NCBI GenBank assembly: GCA_022605405.1 | Contig: JABYQQ010000025.1 | Location: forward strand, 1 to 64,000 | Direction: 5' to 3' | Source of the DNA: Earliella scabrosa | Taxonomy: Eukaryota; Basidiomycota; Agaricomycetes; Polyporales; Polyporaceae | Length of the DNA: 64,000 nt | Part shown: positions 24,198 to 34,889 of the stretch, one piece after another | Position numbering within the stretch: the first letter of the stretch is position 1 | Layout of the letters: each line of letters starts with the position of its first letter | The notes under the pieces: model-generated | What the model saw: the letters and a program-made list of their open reading frames with translations, nothing else | Databases searched by the model: none | Told to the model about the DNA's origin: nothing | Translations under genes and position numbers: made by a program

Positions 24198-27100
24198 ATG
24201 CCCAACGATGCTACCGAGGCTGCACTAGGCTTGCTCGGGCTCACTGCTGCCTTCAACCCCACCCCGACCCCCTCATCCACAGTCCCCGCAAAGCGCAAGC
24301 AGCCGGCCACCATCGACACAGACAGCAGCACCAACGCCGAAGCCATCAACTGCATCTGCGGCTTTACCTACGACGACGGCTTCTCCATCGCTTGCGACTC
24401 GTGCGGCCGCTGGTGCCATGCCGCCTGCTTCGACGTTGTCGAGAACGAGGTCCCCGACGAATGGCAGTGTTGGGTCTGCGCTTCCTGTCCAGTCGACAAA
24501 GACCGTGCCGTCAAGATCCAGAAGGCCCGCCAACGCCAGGCCGCTGCTGCAGGTGTCAACAAGCGCAAGGCCAGCCCCGGCGTCGAGCGCAAGCCCCGCA
24601 AGCCCCCCGCCGTCGCCCCCGAGGGCGGGCCCAACAAACGCAAGCGTCGCGCCTCCATCAACGTCGCTGCCCACCCTCAGGCCGAGGACGAGCACGTCGA
24701 CATCGACGAACCCTGGCACCACACCTACGTCCCTATCACAAAGGACATCATCACCACCGACGACACCCGCGACCGTCTGCGTCGCGTCGCCTCCGACTGG
24801 CGTGGAATTACTGCCATCAGCCCCTCTCCAACCTCCCTCACCCCCGGCTCCACCACCCCCGCTCTCCTCACCCCCGACGGCTTCCCCCGCGTCCCACCAA
24901 TCTCCGTCCAGCCCGTGCCGAGCAACGCTGCGACTTTCCCGTCGTTGTTCGCGAACGGCAATGTATCGGTACGTCCGCCGTCCTACGCCATTCATGCGAC
25001 GCAGCCCATCCAATCCTCCAAGCTCATCGCCCCCTACCCATCCACGATCATCCCCACCGCGACCTACCTCCGCGACCCCCTCAACGCGTACGCGCACCTC
25101 GGCATGCCCAAGCCGTTTGTTCACCTCTTCGGCCCCCCGCTCGACGTCGCCTTGGACGCGCGCATCACCGGCGACAAGTCGCGCTTTGTGCGCAACGGCT
25201 GCCGGCCCAACGCGGTCCTTCGCCCTATCTTCTGCCAGTCCAAGCAGGCGGCTAAGTCGGAGGACGAGGACGCGATCAAGTTCGGCATCTTTGCGCTCCG
25301 GGATCTGAAGGCGAACGAGGAGGTCGTGCTAGGGTGGGAGTGGGACGACGACAATGTTGTGCACCACCTCCCCGCGCTGATCCACAGCCCGTTCGAGTTC
25401 CCGTACGTCATCCTTGCTCACGTACTCCCCCGTCCCTCTTGCTCAACGTCTTTCCCCCAAGTAGGCCGCATCAGATCCATCACTTCCGCGCGCAGATGAC
25501 CTCGATGCTGCACACGCTCGCGTCGACGTTCACCACGTGCGCGTGCGGCGCGAAAGCTCAAGACTGCGTGCTCGCGCGCATCGCCGAGTTCGTCGAGAAC
25601 CAGACGCCGCTCACGCCCTCGCCCTCGCCGCCGTCCCAGTTCGCGAAGGAGAAGCACGGCGCGAAGGGTCGCGGAAAGGCGGAGCACGCCGAGGAGAGCC
25701 CCATCGACCTCGGCCCCCTCATCGGCACCGAGCGCGGGTTCCGCACGCGCGAGCGTATACCGTTCTCGGGTGGCATGGGTGGGGTCGAGTTGGTCTCTCC
25801 TTCGCCGTCTGAGGCTGGACCTTCGCGACTGCCCGGTGGGGCTCGGAAGGTGTCGTTCCCCGAGGACAGCGCGTCGAAGGGCAAGGATCGGAAGGGGAAA
25901 TCGCGCGCGGTCGAGGATGACAGTGACGGCGAAACCCACTCCCGAGGTCAGTCCCTTGCACGCTCTCTGCAATCTATCTGTGATGCTGACGTCCAACAGC
26001 TCGCGCCCGCGCCCGGCGCCACTCTGAAGGGTCGTCGACGATGGACGTTGACTGCCCGATGCCAGAGGCGAGTCTCCCGCCGAAACTACGCAAGGCGTGG
26101 ATCGCGAAGAGTGCCGAACGGCTGCGCGAGCACAAGCAGCAGCGCGACTGGGACCTCGACATGGACGCGCAGTCTCCGGCAGTGAGCGACGATAGTGCTG
26201 GGCGGAAGAGGTCGGAGAGTGTTAGGGACGAGTCGTATTTCGGTGCGCCCATCTTCGTCTCTACTACTCACATATGTACTCACAGCTACGGTAGATTCGC
26301 GCGATATGCCCCCTCCGCCCGTCCCGCCTTCCCGCACGCCCCCTTTGAACTCTCTGAATCATGCCCACCATCCCCCTCCCATCTCAGCCTCTTCGTCCAC
26401 ATCTTCGACGTCCTCTTCGACTTCAAAATCGCGCGCGGCCCTCGACGGCTCCGCGTCCCCTTCGATCCCTTTTTCTAAGTTATCGCTGCTTTCCCCGATT
26501 GTTCCTCCCCCTCCCCCTCATTCCTCTAATCACTCCCGTTCCGACTCCCAAGACCCGCCAACCCCCTCTGCTCCCTCCTCGTCCGCATCCAAGCCTGTCG
26601 CTCCCTCCTCTACCTCCTCCAAGCCCGCCGCCAAGTCCAAAGCGCGCAAACCTGTTGCGTCTCCGCAGCTGCCGTCCGAGACCGGCGGCAAGCCGTCTAA
26701 GGCATCGAAGGCGAAGGCCAGAGCGAAGGGCAAGGAGCGCGAGAAGGAGGAGTCGGCGAAGGAGTCTGCTAAGGAGAAAGGCAAGACGAAGGCGAAGGAG
26801 AAGGCCGAGGCCGCGAAGAAGGCAGCCGCTCGTCTGCGTACGCCGGCTACCGAGCAGGACCAGGAGGAACCTCCTGTCCTCAAGCCGTCATTGCTGCGCC
26901 GCGACGACCCCGTCAAGAGCAAGAGCAGGAAGATCGAGTCTGAGTCTGAGTCGGGGCGCTCTCCGGCGATGCTCGCAGCATCTGTGTCGCCCCCTCCGCC
27001 GCCATGCACGCCGGTCATTCTCGCGCCCGATCTTCCTCCTAATCCGCCGGGTGGGAATGAAGATATGGACGCGCACCGTCATCCAGCACTGCTCGCGTCG

Positions 27101-28978
27101 ACCGAAGACGTCAAGCCTGTGATTCTGGTCGACGACGCGATGGAGGTCGACCAGCCCCATACGTCGAGTCCAGTGCCCGCTCAGATCAGTACGCCTACTC
27201 TCGCATCTGCTCCTCTTCCGATACCCGTCGTTTCTGCTCCTACGGTTGCCATTCCTCATGCATCCCCGTCCTCTGCTGCTGACGCGCACCCACTCCTGCC
27301 TGTTGACTCGACTCTGGACTCCGTTGCTTCGGACTCGACTGCTGTTGGTCCGTCTCTCGCTGAGCATTCGGAGGTCTCTGCGGCAGCTCCGCAGCAGACG
27401 GAGCTTATGGACGTGGTGGACGACTCACCTCTCCCGCCTGCCCGGGCTTCACCGGTTCTCGTGTTCGAGACCCCAGCCGAACCTCAAGCGTGTCCATCTT
27501 CTTCTCCCGACCTCTCCACCGTACAACCTGCTCTCGATCCTCCACTCGCGGCCACGATCACGGTCACCGCGCCCTCGGAACCTCCCATCGCCCCAGGCGA
27601 CGCGCCCGCTCCCGAGCCGACGCCGGAGCCAGAACCGGACCATGCGAAGGCGCCGGCAAAGGTCAAGCTTTCTCTCAAGGACTTCGCGCTGCGGAAGAAG
27701 AAGGAGCGCGAGGAGAGGGAGAGGGAGAAGACGGCGGGCGCGTCGCCGCTCTTGAATGTCGGTGTCGACCTTCCAGTGCACCACGACCGGGAGCACGAGC
27801 ACGAGCACGCGTCGGAGGATGCAAAGGCGGAGAAGGCGGACGGCGGGGCAGAGGTTGGGACCTCTCCGGCTGCAGGTGCGTGTGCCGTCCCGTCGACGGC
27901 GTTGGATGCGGAGAGCATCGTACACGACCCCGCTCCCGCCGTGCCCGCGACGGTCGAGGGATCTTCGCAGCGCGAGTCTGGGGGAATGCGCGATGTGCCC
28001 GCCGTGGACGTCAACGACGGCGGGAACCAAGCGGGGACACAGCAGGATGCGGACGGGGACGTGACCATGGTGGACGTACCTCGGCCGGAGTCGAAAGCGG
28101 AGATGACTGTTGAGCCGCCATCCACAGTCGAGGCGTCCGCGGTTTCGAATCCCGTCCCCAGCGAGCCCTTCCCAGTGTCGATCTCGGTTCTAGATCGCCC
28201 GCCGAGTCCTGACCCCGTACAAGAGGAGCGACAGCGAACGCCCAGCGGCACGCATCCTCAACCTGATGTTGAGACTATCGAAGCGAAGCTCGAAATCCTC
28301 GACGGATTTGTGCCGAACAGCCTCGTCGCTCCTGCTCTCGAATCATCGCTGGAACCGCCTCATCCACCCCCACCTCCTGCTTCACCCCCGCCTCCACCTC
28401 CACCGCCTCCACCGCCTTCCATCGACACGCACCATCCACGTCCAGCCAGCCCCTCTCCACCACCCCGTTCTCCGAAGCTATCCACCACGCGCGCTCCGCC
28501 CGTCGCGCAGCCGCCGCAAGAGGACGGCGAGATCTTCAGCCCGCCGCCACCAAAGCCACCCCCGCTCGCGCCGCGCTCGCACACGCCCCCGACGCACCCC
28601 CGCTCGTTCTACGCAGGCGGCATGTCGCCCACCCGGCGCTCGCCGCCGTCCGCCGCCGTCCCGCGCCAGCCGCTCCACCCTGCGCGGTACGCGCGCAACT
28701 CGGGACCGGGGCCGTCGCGCGGGGTGCCGAGCGCGCCTCGTGCGCTGCGCGAGAGTGGTGGGTACAGTTCGCTCGGGCTCGGGCTTGGGTATCCTGGAGG
28801 CGGAGGCAGTGCTGGAGGAGGAGGTGGAGGCCAGAACGCGCCGTACTTTGCGCCGAGGGGGCCGTCTGCGGATAGGGATCGGCCGTTGCAGAGGGAGTGG
28901 GGACGGGAGCGGGATGGGGATCGGTCGTGGATCCCGGGGCCGTCGAGGGGCCGCGGGCGGGGGATGTGGGGGCGGTGA
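24198..28978 (+). CDS. Set3-like PHD finger-SET domain protein
   Basis: Four exons (24198-25402, 25465-25946, 26000-26242, 26295-28978) give 4614 nt, 1537 aa. A C4HC3 PHD finger occupies residues ~51-95 with ligands C52, C54, C66, C69, H74, C77, C91 and C94. A SET region follows at ~315-395: the usual NHSC-type motif is replaced by RFVRNGCRPN (329-338), then FGIFALRDLKANEEV and a GWEWDD turn, and a Cys cluster TCACG...DC. This PHD-then-SET order and the altered motif are those of Set3/MLL5/UpSET proteins, which bind H3K4-methylated nucleosomes in deacetylase complexes and are thought not to methylate. The remaining ~1100 residues are low complexity: Lys/Glu-rich, a conserved-looking LSLKDFALRKKKERE box near 1100, polyproline near 1335-1350, and a Gly/Arg-rich end. 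Broken copies lie at 34.9, 49.9 and 58.9 kb. Confidence 0.9.
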
Positions 28979-29777
28979 GTGCGTTATGGGTGATGTGGAG
29001 GTGTGTCTTGGACTGTCCGTCGTCGGTGCTCGGTGCTCGGTGCTCGGTGCTTGGTGTGTGGTGTGTGGTAGGCAGTGAGAAGTCGAGTATCTTGAATGTC
29101 TTGTGTGTTTTTATTCACTATCGTATTGAGCCGCCTGATGTAGTAGTCCTTCGTACGTACGTACCAGTAGTAATCTGCTTGTTGTGTCAATCGAGTTCAT
29201 TGGACCTTGACTCGGACTTGCATCATGACTCTGCAAGGTATTGAGATCCAGAGATGGTAGACTGATTGTGTTCTCGTGGTGGGCCCCACTGTAGATGGAA
29301 CCGGGACCCGTCTCAAGCTAGCAGTCCATAAATGCGTTGCATGTACGAACACGGGACGTACCATGAGGTTTTAACGAACCCAATGCATGAGACAATGTTG
29401 CAATTGATGTCATCCTGCTCGGATAAGTACTAACTTTAAGCGCCGCCGGTCTTGAACTGGCACGAATTGCGGGCAGCCACACCGCTCTTCTTCTGCCTCC
29501 GTCCCGTGTGGGGCAGACTTTTATACTCACTCGCCATATCCCAGAGTCAGTCTTTACTTCGCTTCTACGCGCTACGTCTCAGTAAAGCGACAGGGTTTGT
29601 TTGGTGACGTGGCAACGCAACTTTACTCCAAGCTCAGCTCAATACCTCCAGCGGCCGCTAGAGTTTGTTACGCTCAAGGTATGGAGAGCCCACTACTTCA
29701 AAACAAGCCTTTTTACCGTCTATCGACGTCTATCAATTGTAGGCACTGCAAGTTGACTGTGCGCCCACGTCCGACTC
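28979..29777. other. 3' flank of the Set3-like gene and intergenic region
   Basis: The first ~220 bp match the region downstream of the broken copy near 38.4-38.6 kb, including a TTGAATGTCT...GTGTTTTTATTC stretch and ACGTACCAGTAGTA, so the duplicated unit extended past the gene. The remainder to 29777 is AT-richer and holds no supported gene or tRNA. Confidence 0.5.
29024..29072. repeat. Heptamer microsatellite
   Basis: Seven consecutive 7-bp units: four CGGTGCT, then TGGTGTG twice and TGGTAGG. It lies 45 bp after the stop codon of the Set3-like gene, in its 3' untranslated region. Confidence 0.85.
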
Positions 29778-31558
29778 ATGAGGGTGTCGTCGCGATGTGA
29801 AGCTACGGGCCTCGAGCGGTCCCCGCTGCATCTTCTCGACCTCTTCACGTATCTTTGTCGTTTCAGCCACGACTGTACGCTCGCTGCGCTCGCGCGAACG
29901 TCGAAAACCCTTCATTACCCCGCCATACAGGCTCTCTGGACTAGAAGTGGAACTCTCACCGAGCTCATCATGTGTTTCCCAGAAGACGTCTGGGTCAGGG
30001 AATACAGTGTCTCTCCCGGTACAGCACCCTTGTGAGTTGAACGCTCATTTGGTTGCTCGTGCTAGCATTGTCAAGCTGATCTCACTGTAGCGCCGCTCGA
30101 TAGCGATTCATCCGTCATCCGCTGGCGCACGAGTGGGATGCCTTTCTCAAATATGCACCCTTAATTCACGATATTCAACAGGGTCCGAGCTTGTGCTGTA
30201 GAGCCCGCTTTCCTCCTGCAGTACACCACAGCGTCATCGAGACCATGTGCTGGCTCCGCCCGTCCCTCGTCCTTTTGCCGAATGCGCGGCGCGCTTACTT
30301 TAAGAATCTCAGCTCGTCACTCTTCCCATCCGTGTTGTCCTTCGTAGGCGGCAAACTAACGGACGTTCATTTTGATGTTGGAGGTGACATGACGGACCAC
30401 ATCCTGCAGGCATCCCTCGCAATTCTGATGGTCCGTCAATGCCCTCTACAATCGTTGACGTTGATCCTGTGCAACACTTGCACTTTGACGCCTCTGCCGG
30501 AGGGCCCATATCCGTTCACAACGAACATGGTGACAGCGCTATCTTCCCTCGTGCTGTCCCTTCGTACTCTGACAAAACTCCACTGTGAATTCTTGCCCCT
30601 GACCCCTCGCGCCGTCTGGGCTCTTGGCCATCTCAACCAACTGCAAGTCCTCCGCATCCATATCCCTGATGATCTTGCGTCTTGGAGACCGGAGGTTCTG
30701 AGCAGAAATGACTCCTTCCCTTCCTTAAAGACTGTTGCATTGATCGGCACAGCGCGTGCATACATCTCTCTAAGTGAGATGTTCGCCTTTCCTTGTGCTC
30801 ATTCAGCAAACTTCTCGGTCATTTCCAACACTCCCACTGTGCTCATCCCCAAGCTCTTCCTATCCATATCTCGTTTATTCCCCCAAGAGTCGCAGCTCAA
30901 CTATATCAAGATACAGTCGTCTGTCGGTCCAGAGGACGGTCCAATGTTGCAATACGTCGTCCACTCGGACGACATCCGCACCCTGCTCCAGCTCTCCCAG
31001 CTGCGAGGGCTCCGCATCACGCTCTCCTGCCACTATTCCCTCGACGACCCGCTCCTCCTCGACATCGCAAGCCGGCTCCCCCAGCTTGAGATCCTCGAAC
31101 TCGGACCGCACGCGAACGCGCAGTACGACACCCTCCCGACCTTGGCCGGACTCGCACATTTGGCCGCACACGCGCACCATCTCCACTGCCTCACGATCGG
31201 TGTCGATGCCCAGAGCTGGGAGCCGTTTGCCCAGAGACCGTCGAAGCCGCTGGGACCGGTGCCCTTGCGATTCTACGGCGTCCTGGCCCACACGCCGAGC
31301 ACCTCGCCCATGTTTACCCTTGCGCTGTCGACCGCGCGGGTGAGCGGGAGCGAGAGCGCGACGCGACACGTCGCCGTGTTTCTGGCGCGCGTTTTTCCGC
31401 AGCTGCGCCGGGTGCTCCCCCGGTCTCAGGATGCCGCGCAGTGGGCGGATGTGAACCGGTCGCTCGGCATGTTCGCTGTGATTCGGCGGGACGAGCGACA
31501 GCGGGTGAGGCGCGAGAATGAGCTCGCTGCTCGAGTGAGCAATGGCGGAGAGGCATGA
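29778..31558 (+). CDS. F-box-like protein, apparently interrupted by one in-frame stop
   Basis: Exon 1 (29778-30031) encodes an F-box-like start: HLLDLFTYLCRFSHDC, then LAALARTSKTLHYPAIQALW, as in basidiomycete F-box proteins. A GTGAGT donor at 30032 and a CTGTAG acceptor ending at 30090 keep the frame into a long exon 2 (30091-31558). The matching frame, however, hits TAG at 30101-30103 four codons in, before HEWDAFLKYAPLIHD and ~450 further open residues of leucine-rich, LRR-like sequence (LTKLHCEFLPLTPRAVWALGHL; LEILELGPHANAQY). An acceptor at the TAG itself would put the wrong frame into play. So either the gene is recently broken (CAG to TAG is one step) or an unseen splice avoids the stop. 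Adaptors of this type recruit substrates to SCF ubiquitin ligases. It has no clear kinship with the F-box/WD genes farther right. Confidence 0.6.
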
Positions 31559-33330
31559 TGAAGAAATGGTTGATTTGTGAGTACGGTATAGGAGCTCATA
31601 TAGTACTGTTTCATCGACTCACGATTTTTGCGACTGGGTTTAGACGCACTATGGACCATGAACAGGCTGACCAAGCGCCTCAGTTCGACCGTCGGAGGGA
31701 CACTTGGTTGCGTTATAGGGCCGTTACGACTGTGCCGCCGCATGTACATACTTCGCGCAAACTGGGAGGGCGACGACAACCCGTCGTGTGAGCCCGAGCC
31801 TGAACTACTGGCCAATAGCACCCATATGTGCCACATGAAGGATGTTTGAAAGCTGTCGCGTTGGCCGTAGCAAGCGGGGGCGCCTGGACCGGCGACGAGC
31901 TTGTCTGCCAGAACGGTATGTTCAGTCTTGACTTTACGCGTGTGACTGAAGCAGGCGCAGCGCGCGAGAGCACCGCGCACGACAAGCTCTAAGTGCGCAC
32001 TTGAGCTTGGGCACAGCGAGAAGAGCAAAGAGCGCGGCAGGATGCGGAAAGGCACTATGCTACGGCACAAATGACGATCGTGTCATGTTTGAACTTATCG
32101 AACTCCGACTTTTGTGGTACGAAGTACGCGCACAAACGGCATCATGTTCCAAGATTTCCCTCACCTCCCTAGAGCTCTTGTTCTTATGGTGCGTCTGTCT
32201 TCGCACACAATCACGGCTAACCCATTGTCAGTTTATTCCTGTAGCCTTACCGCCTACCCTTCTCCGAGTGACCGGACATCTCTTTCGATGCTTTGTCTGC
32301 ATCTGAACCTACGGACATTTACGATACGCTCTGAGGTTACGGTAATACGTACGACCGTGACGATACATACGTATGCATCATCTTCAACATCCCTGGGATG
32401 CGCAGGTATGCAGAGTGCACGTATACATCCATGGACAAACTACGGAGCGAACCATGTCTATACATGCCGAACGCCAGTCGCCGGGTGATCGCGAAGAGAC
32501 AGCCATAGTCGAAGGTCTAATACGGCTCAGTCGAGGCTGCCGAACACCCGTCACTTGTTGTGAGTATCGAGTGCGTCACGGAAGACGTAGCGACGTCCGA
32601 TGGAGATATGACCGGAACGTACCCGAGATCCCCCGACGGGACGAAGGAATGAGGGCGACCGACGCCAAGGGCACTCGCCTACCCGCAGAGCCACCGCGGA
32701 GGGTAAGAACGAGAACGCGCCTGCACGCCGGTCTGGGCGCCACGATGGGAGGTCGTCGCTGCGGATTGCGACTCCTACTCGCCCTATGCGGTTGACCGTT
32801 CGAGCTGACAACACGTGCATGCTTGGTCCAACTCGTACGAGTTCCGACGGCGCACAGCAATAGGAGCGAACGGGTCTGATAGAGAATAGGTGAGGGTGGG
32901 AGAGTGGGAGAGTCGTTGTGCGGGTTCGCAGATCTCAGCCCTTGCTTGAGCAGAGCTAACCATGTGCAGATAGCGACGGTCCATGACCCTTCGGCCTATC
33001 GCGCCAACGGTGCGAGTCTGAGAGGAGGGTCGAGCACGTCCACTAGCGAGCGAGGCTGCTCCGTGAGCCCAAGATGATTGCGGTCCTTGACGTTGGTCGG
33101 AAACTGTCTAGGAGTGCTCTACGAGCCGCAGACGCGGACGGAACGAGCCCGGATAGTGGCGAGGCATCGTGACTCCAGGGAAGGAGCAGGGAAATGGGAC
33201 GATGGACACCGTCCGGCGGTGGTACGGCGGGAGGCCTACGTTTCGGACGCTAGCCAAAGTCGGAGACCCACAGACGAGGTATAGGGGGTATGTCCTCGCT
33301 GTACTGCACGGCCGAGGACGCGAGTTAGGA
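31559..33330. other. Intergenic, no gene seen
   Basis: Several overlapping open frames of 60-215 codons exist on both strands, but none shows a domain, plausible splice pairs or compositional bias of a real gene. No RNA gene was recognised. Confidence 0.4.
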
Positions 33331-33331
33331 A

Positions 33332-33491
33332 TTCGTGCTGGCCATGGCAGGGAACAAGTCTCGAGACTGCAGGTAGCGGAGGGGAGATCGTTTCGGAAAC
33401 GCGGCGGTAGATGTATAGGGCGGGATGATCGACTCAAGAAAGGGTCGTGCTGGCCGTGGCCGGACACGAATCTCGAGACTGCAGGTAACGG
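33332..33491. repeat. Local tandem duplication, 112-bp offset
   Basis: The stretch at 33332-33379 (TCGTGCTGGCCATGG ... TCTCGAGACTGCAGGTA) returns at 33444-33491 with a constant 112-bp offset and a few substitutions. It lies in the gene-free interval. Confidence 0.7.
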
Positions 33492-33904
33492 CGCCCCATC
33501 CGTCGGGACGGCGAAATCGCGGTGGTCGGGATGGAAGGCTGGTGTGGCGGTCTGCCAGCAGCGCGCCAGGCCCGCCGAGCGGCTGTATGCGTCTCCTCTT
33601 CGATCTCCCGAGCGCGCCGGCTCTCGACAGTCCGAAATTGGCATCGAGGGCACTTGCCAGTGCAGTGCATTGACGCGTTCCGCTCGCGTCGCCGTAAAAT
33701 GCGTACGGGCTGCTGCCAGCTCACTCTCGTCTACGAAGAGCTGCTCCGATGAGTATCTAACGGTAGTGGTCCCGGGAAGGTGAACGCGGGACGGATAGCG
33801 CTTCGGATGCTGAAGACACAACCCCATTGAGCTCACCTGTACCATGGGGGGGGCTTGAGGAGACGAGACAGATGGGAAGAGTCAGGATGTGGACGTACAA
33901 AGGT

Positions 33905-34096
33905 TGTGATGGTAGAGAGACCCGACTCGCAGAAGATGGTGTTTGCACGCAGTCGGCTCTTGAGTCTAGATGATGTTTGAAAACGAGATGAGGGACCCGA
34001 CGATAACCTCCCATCGCAGGAGGGTCTAGGGGCCAGGTTTGAGACTCCTCCGGAGGCAGATGAAGACGACTCGTAGTGGACCGTGGGCTTGGACAC
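33905..34096 (-). other. Possible exon of an unknown gene (weak)
   Basis: A leftward frame of about 64 codons begins with ATG and has a Ser-rich opening (MSKPTVHYESSSSASGG) and ends at a consensus donor GTACGT after TITTF. A further leftward frame near 33.45-33.72 kb contains CTGKCPRCQF followed by a Glu/Arg-rich helix-like stretch, which could be a later exon. I could not join them into one model and recognise no family. Confidence 0.2.
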
Positions 34097-34889
34097 GTCA
34101 GACGTGAGCCTCCCGCAAGTCTCGCTCAGAGCGAGCAGAATACTGTTTCCAGACGACTAAAACAAATTGAGAGGTAGACGTGTCGCCAGTTGCAATGTTG
34201 GCCCGGCGGAGGTATCGAAAGGAGTAACGCCGGCCTCGGTCCAGTATCTCGGTGCGGGGGACCTTGGAGATCGCAAGTCAGTCCAGGGAGCATAGAGGTA
34301 GAGACGGTTAGTTAGCGAGCTTGATTGTCCTCTCAGAACTTGTCAACCAGCTGATCAACAACTGCTACGTAGCTGGACAGTGGATTACGTTGAGACTCGA
34401 GACCAACGCCCGGGCTGCTCCCCTCTGGCAGCTTGATATATAAATTGTGGAGATTCATGATTAGTACAAGTGCATCCGACCGGGTCTTTGCATGCTCACC
34501 GCTAGTGGACCGGACAAGCTTGTAGCCATCTCTAGAACAGCAGGAGCGCGAGAGGCAAATGGTGGTCAGTGCAGAAGAACGACCGTCGACCGGGCCCCCG
34601 GGTCCGGGTCCGAATCGACGCCGATGCCACGTGGAATGGGCGCTTCACCGAGCTCGAGCTCGCTTCCTTCCTGCCGTGAGTCTCTCCTGCTCCAGTTGTC
34701 CAGACTGCCTTGACTTGCCCATGCTTTGGATGTCGACACCGTACAAGCAACTATGTTTACTCCACCGCTCAGAACATGCATCTGGGCTCAGGGGGAATAA
34801 CAGTTGTGGACGGGTTCGGTGAGACCGGTGACTCGTGAGTAAGACTCGACCTCCCCCAACCCACACACTCACCCTCCTCGTCGTCTCTG
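34097..34889. other. Intergenic, left edge of the duplicated zone
   Basis: No supported gene. The first recognisable Set3-like similarity begins at about 34.89 kb; the PHD-encoding part of that gene is not found here. Confidence 0.4.

Noticed and set aside
24273..25124. 283-codon - strand frame (Gly/Val/Asp-rich)
   Set aside because: Exact antisense of the PHD-SET exon; composition is the mirror of Ser/Pro/Thr codons.
27484..28251. 255-codon - strand frame
   Set aside because: Antisense of the low-complexity exon 4 of the Set3-like gene.
29430..29500. Possible tRNA because of GGTCTTGAACTGGCAC
   Set aside because: The T-arm-like string is not followed by a foldable acceptor, D-arm or anticodon arm.
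31426..32070. 214-codon - strand frame after the F-box-like gene
   Set aside because: No recognisable domain; partly antisense to the F-box-like gene's 3' end.
33169..33783. 204-codon + frame and 245-codon - frame
   Set aside because: They overlap on opposite strands, cover a local 112-bp duplication, and neither shows a domain or codon signature.
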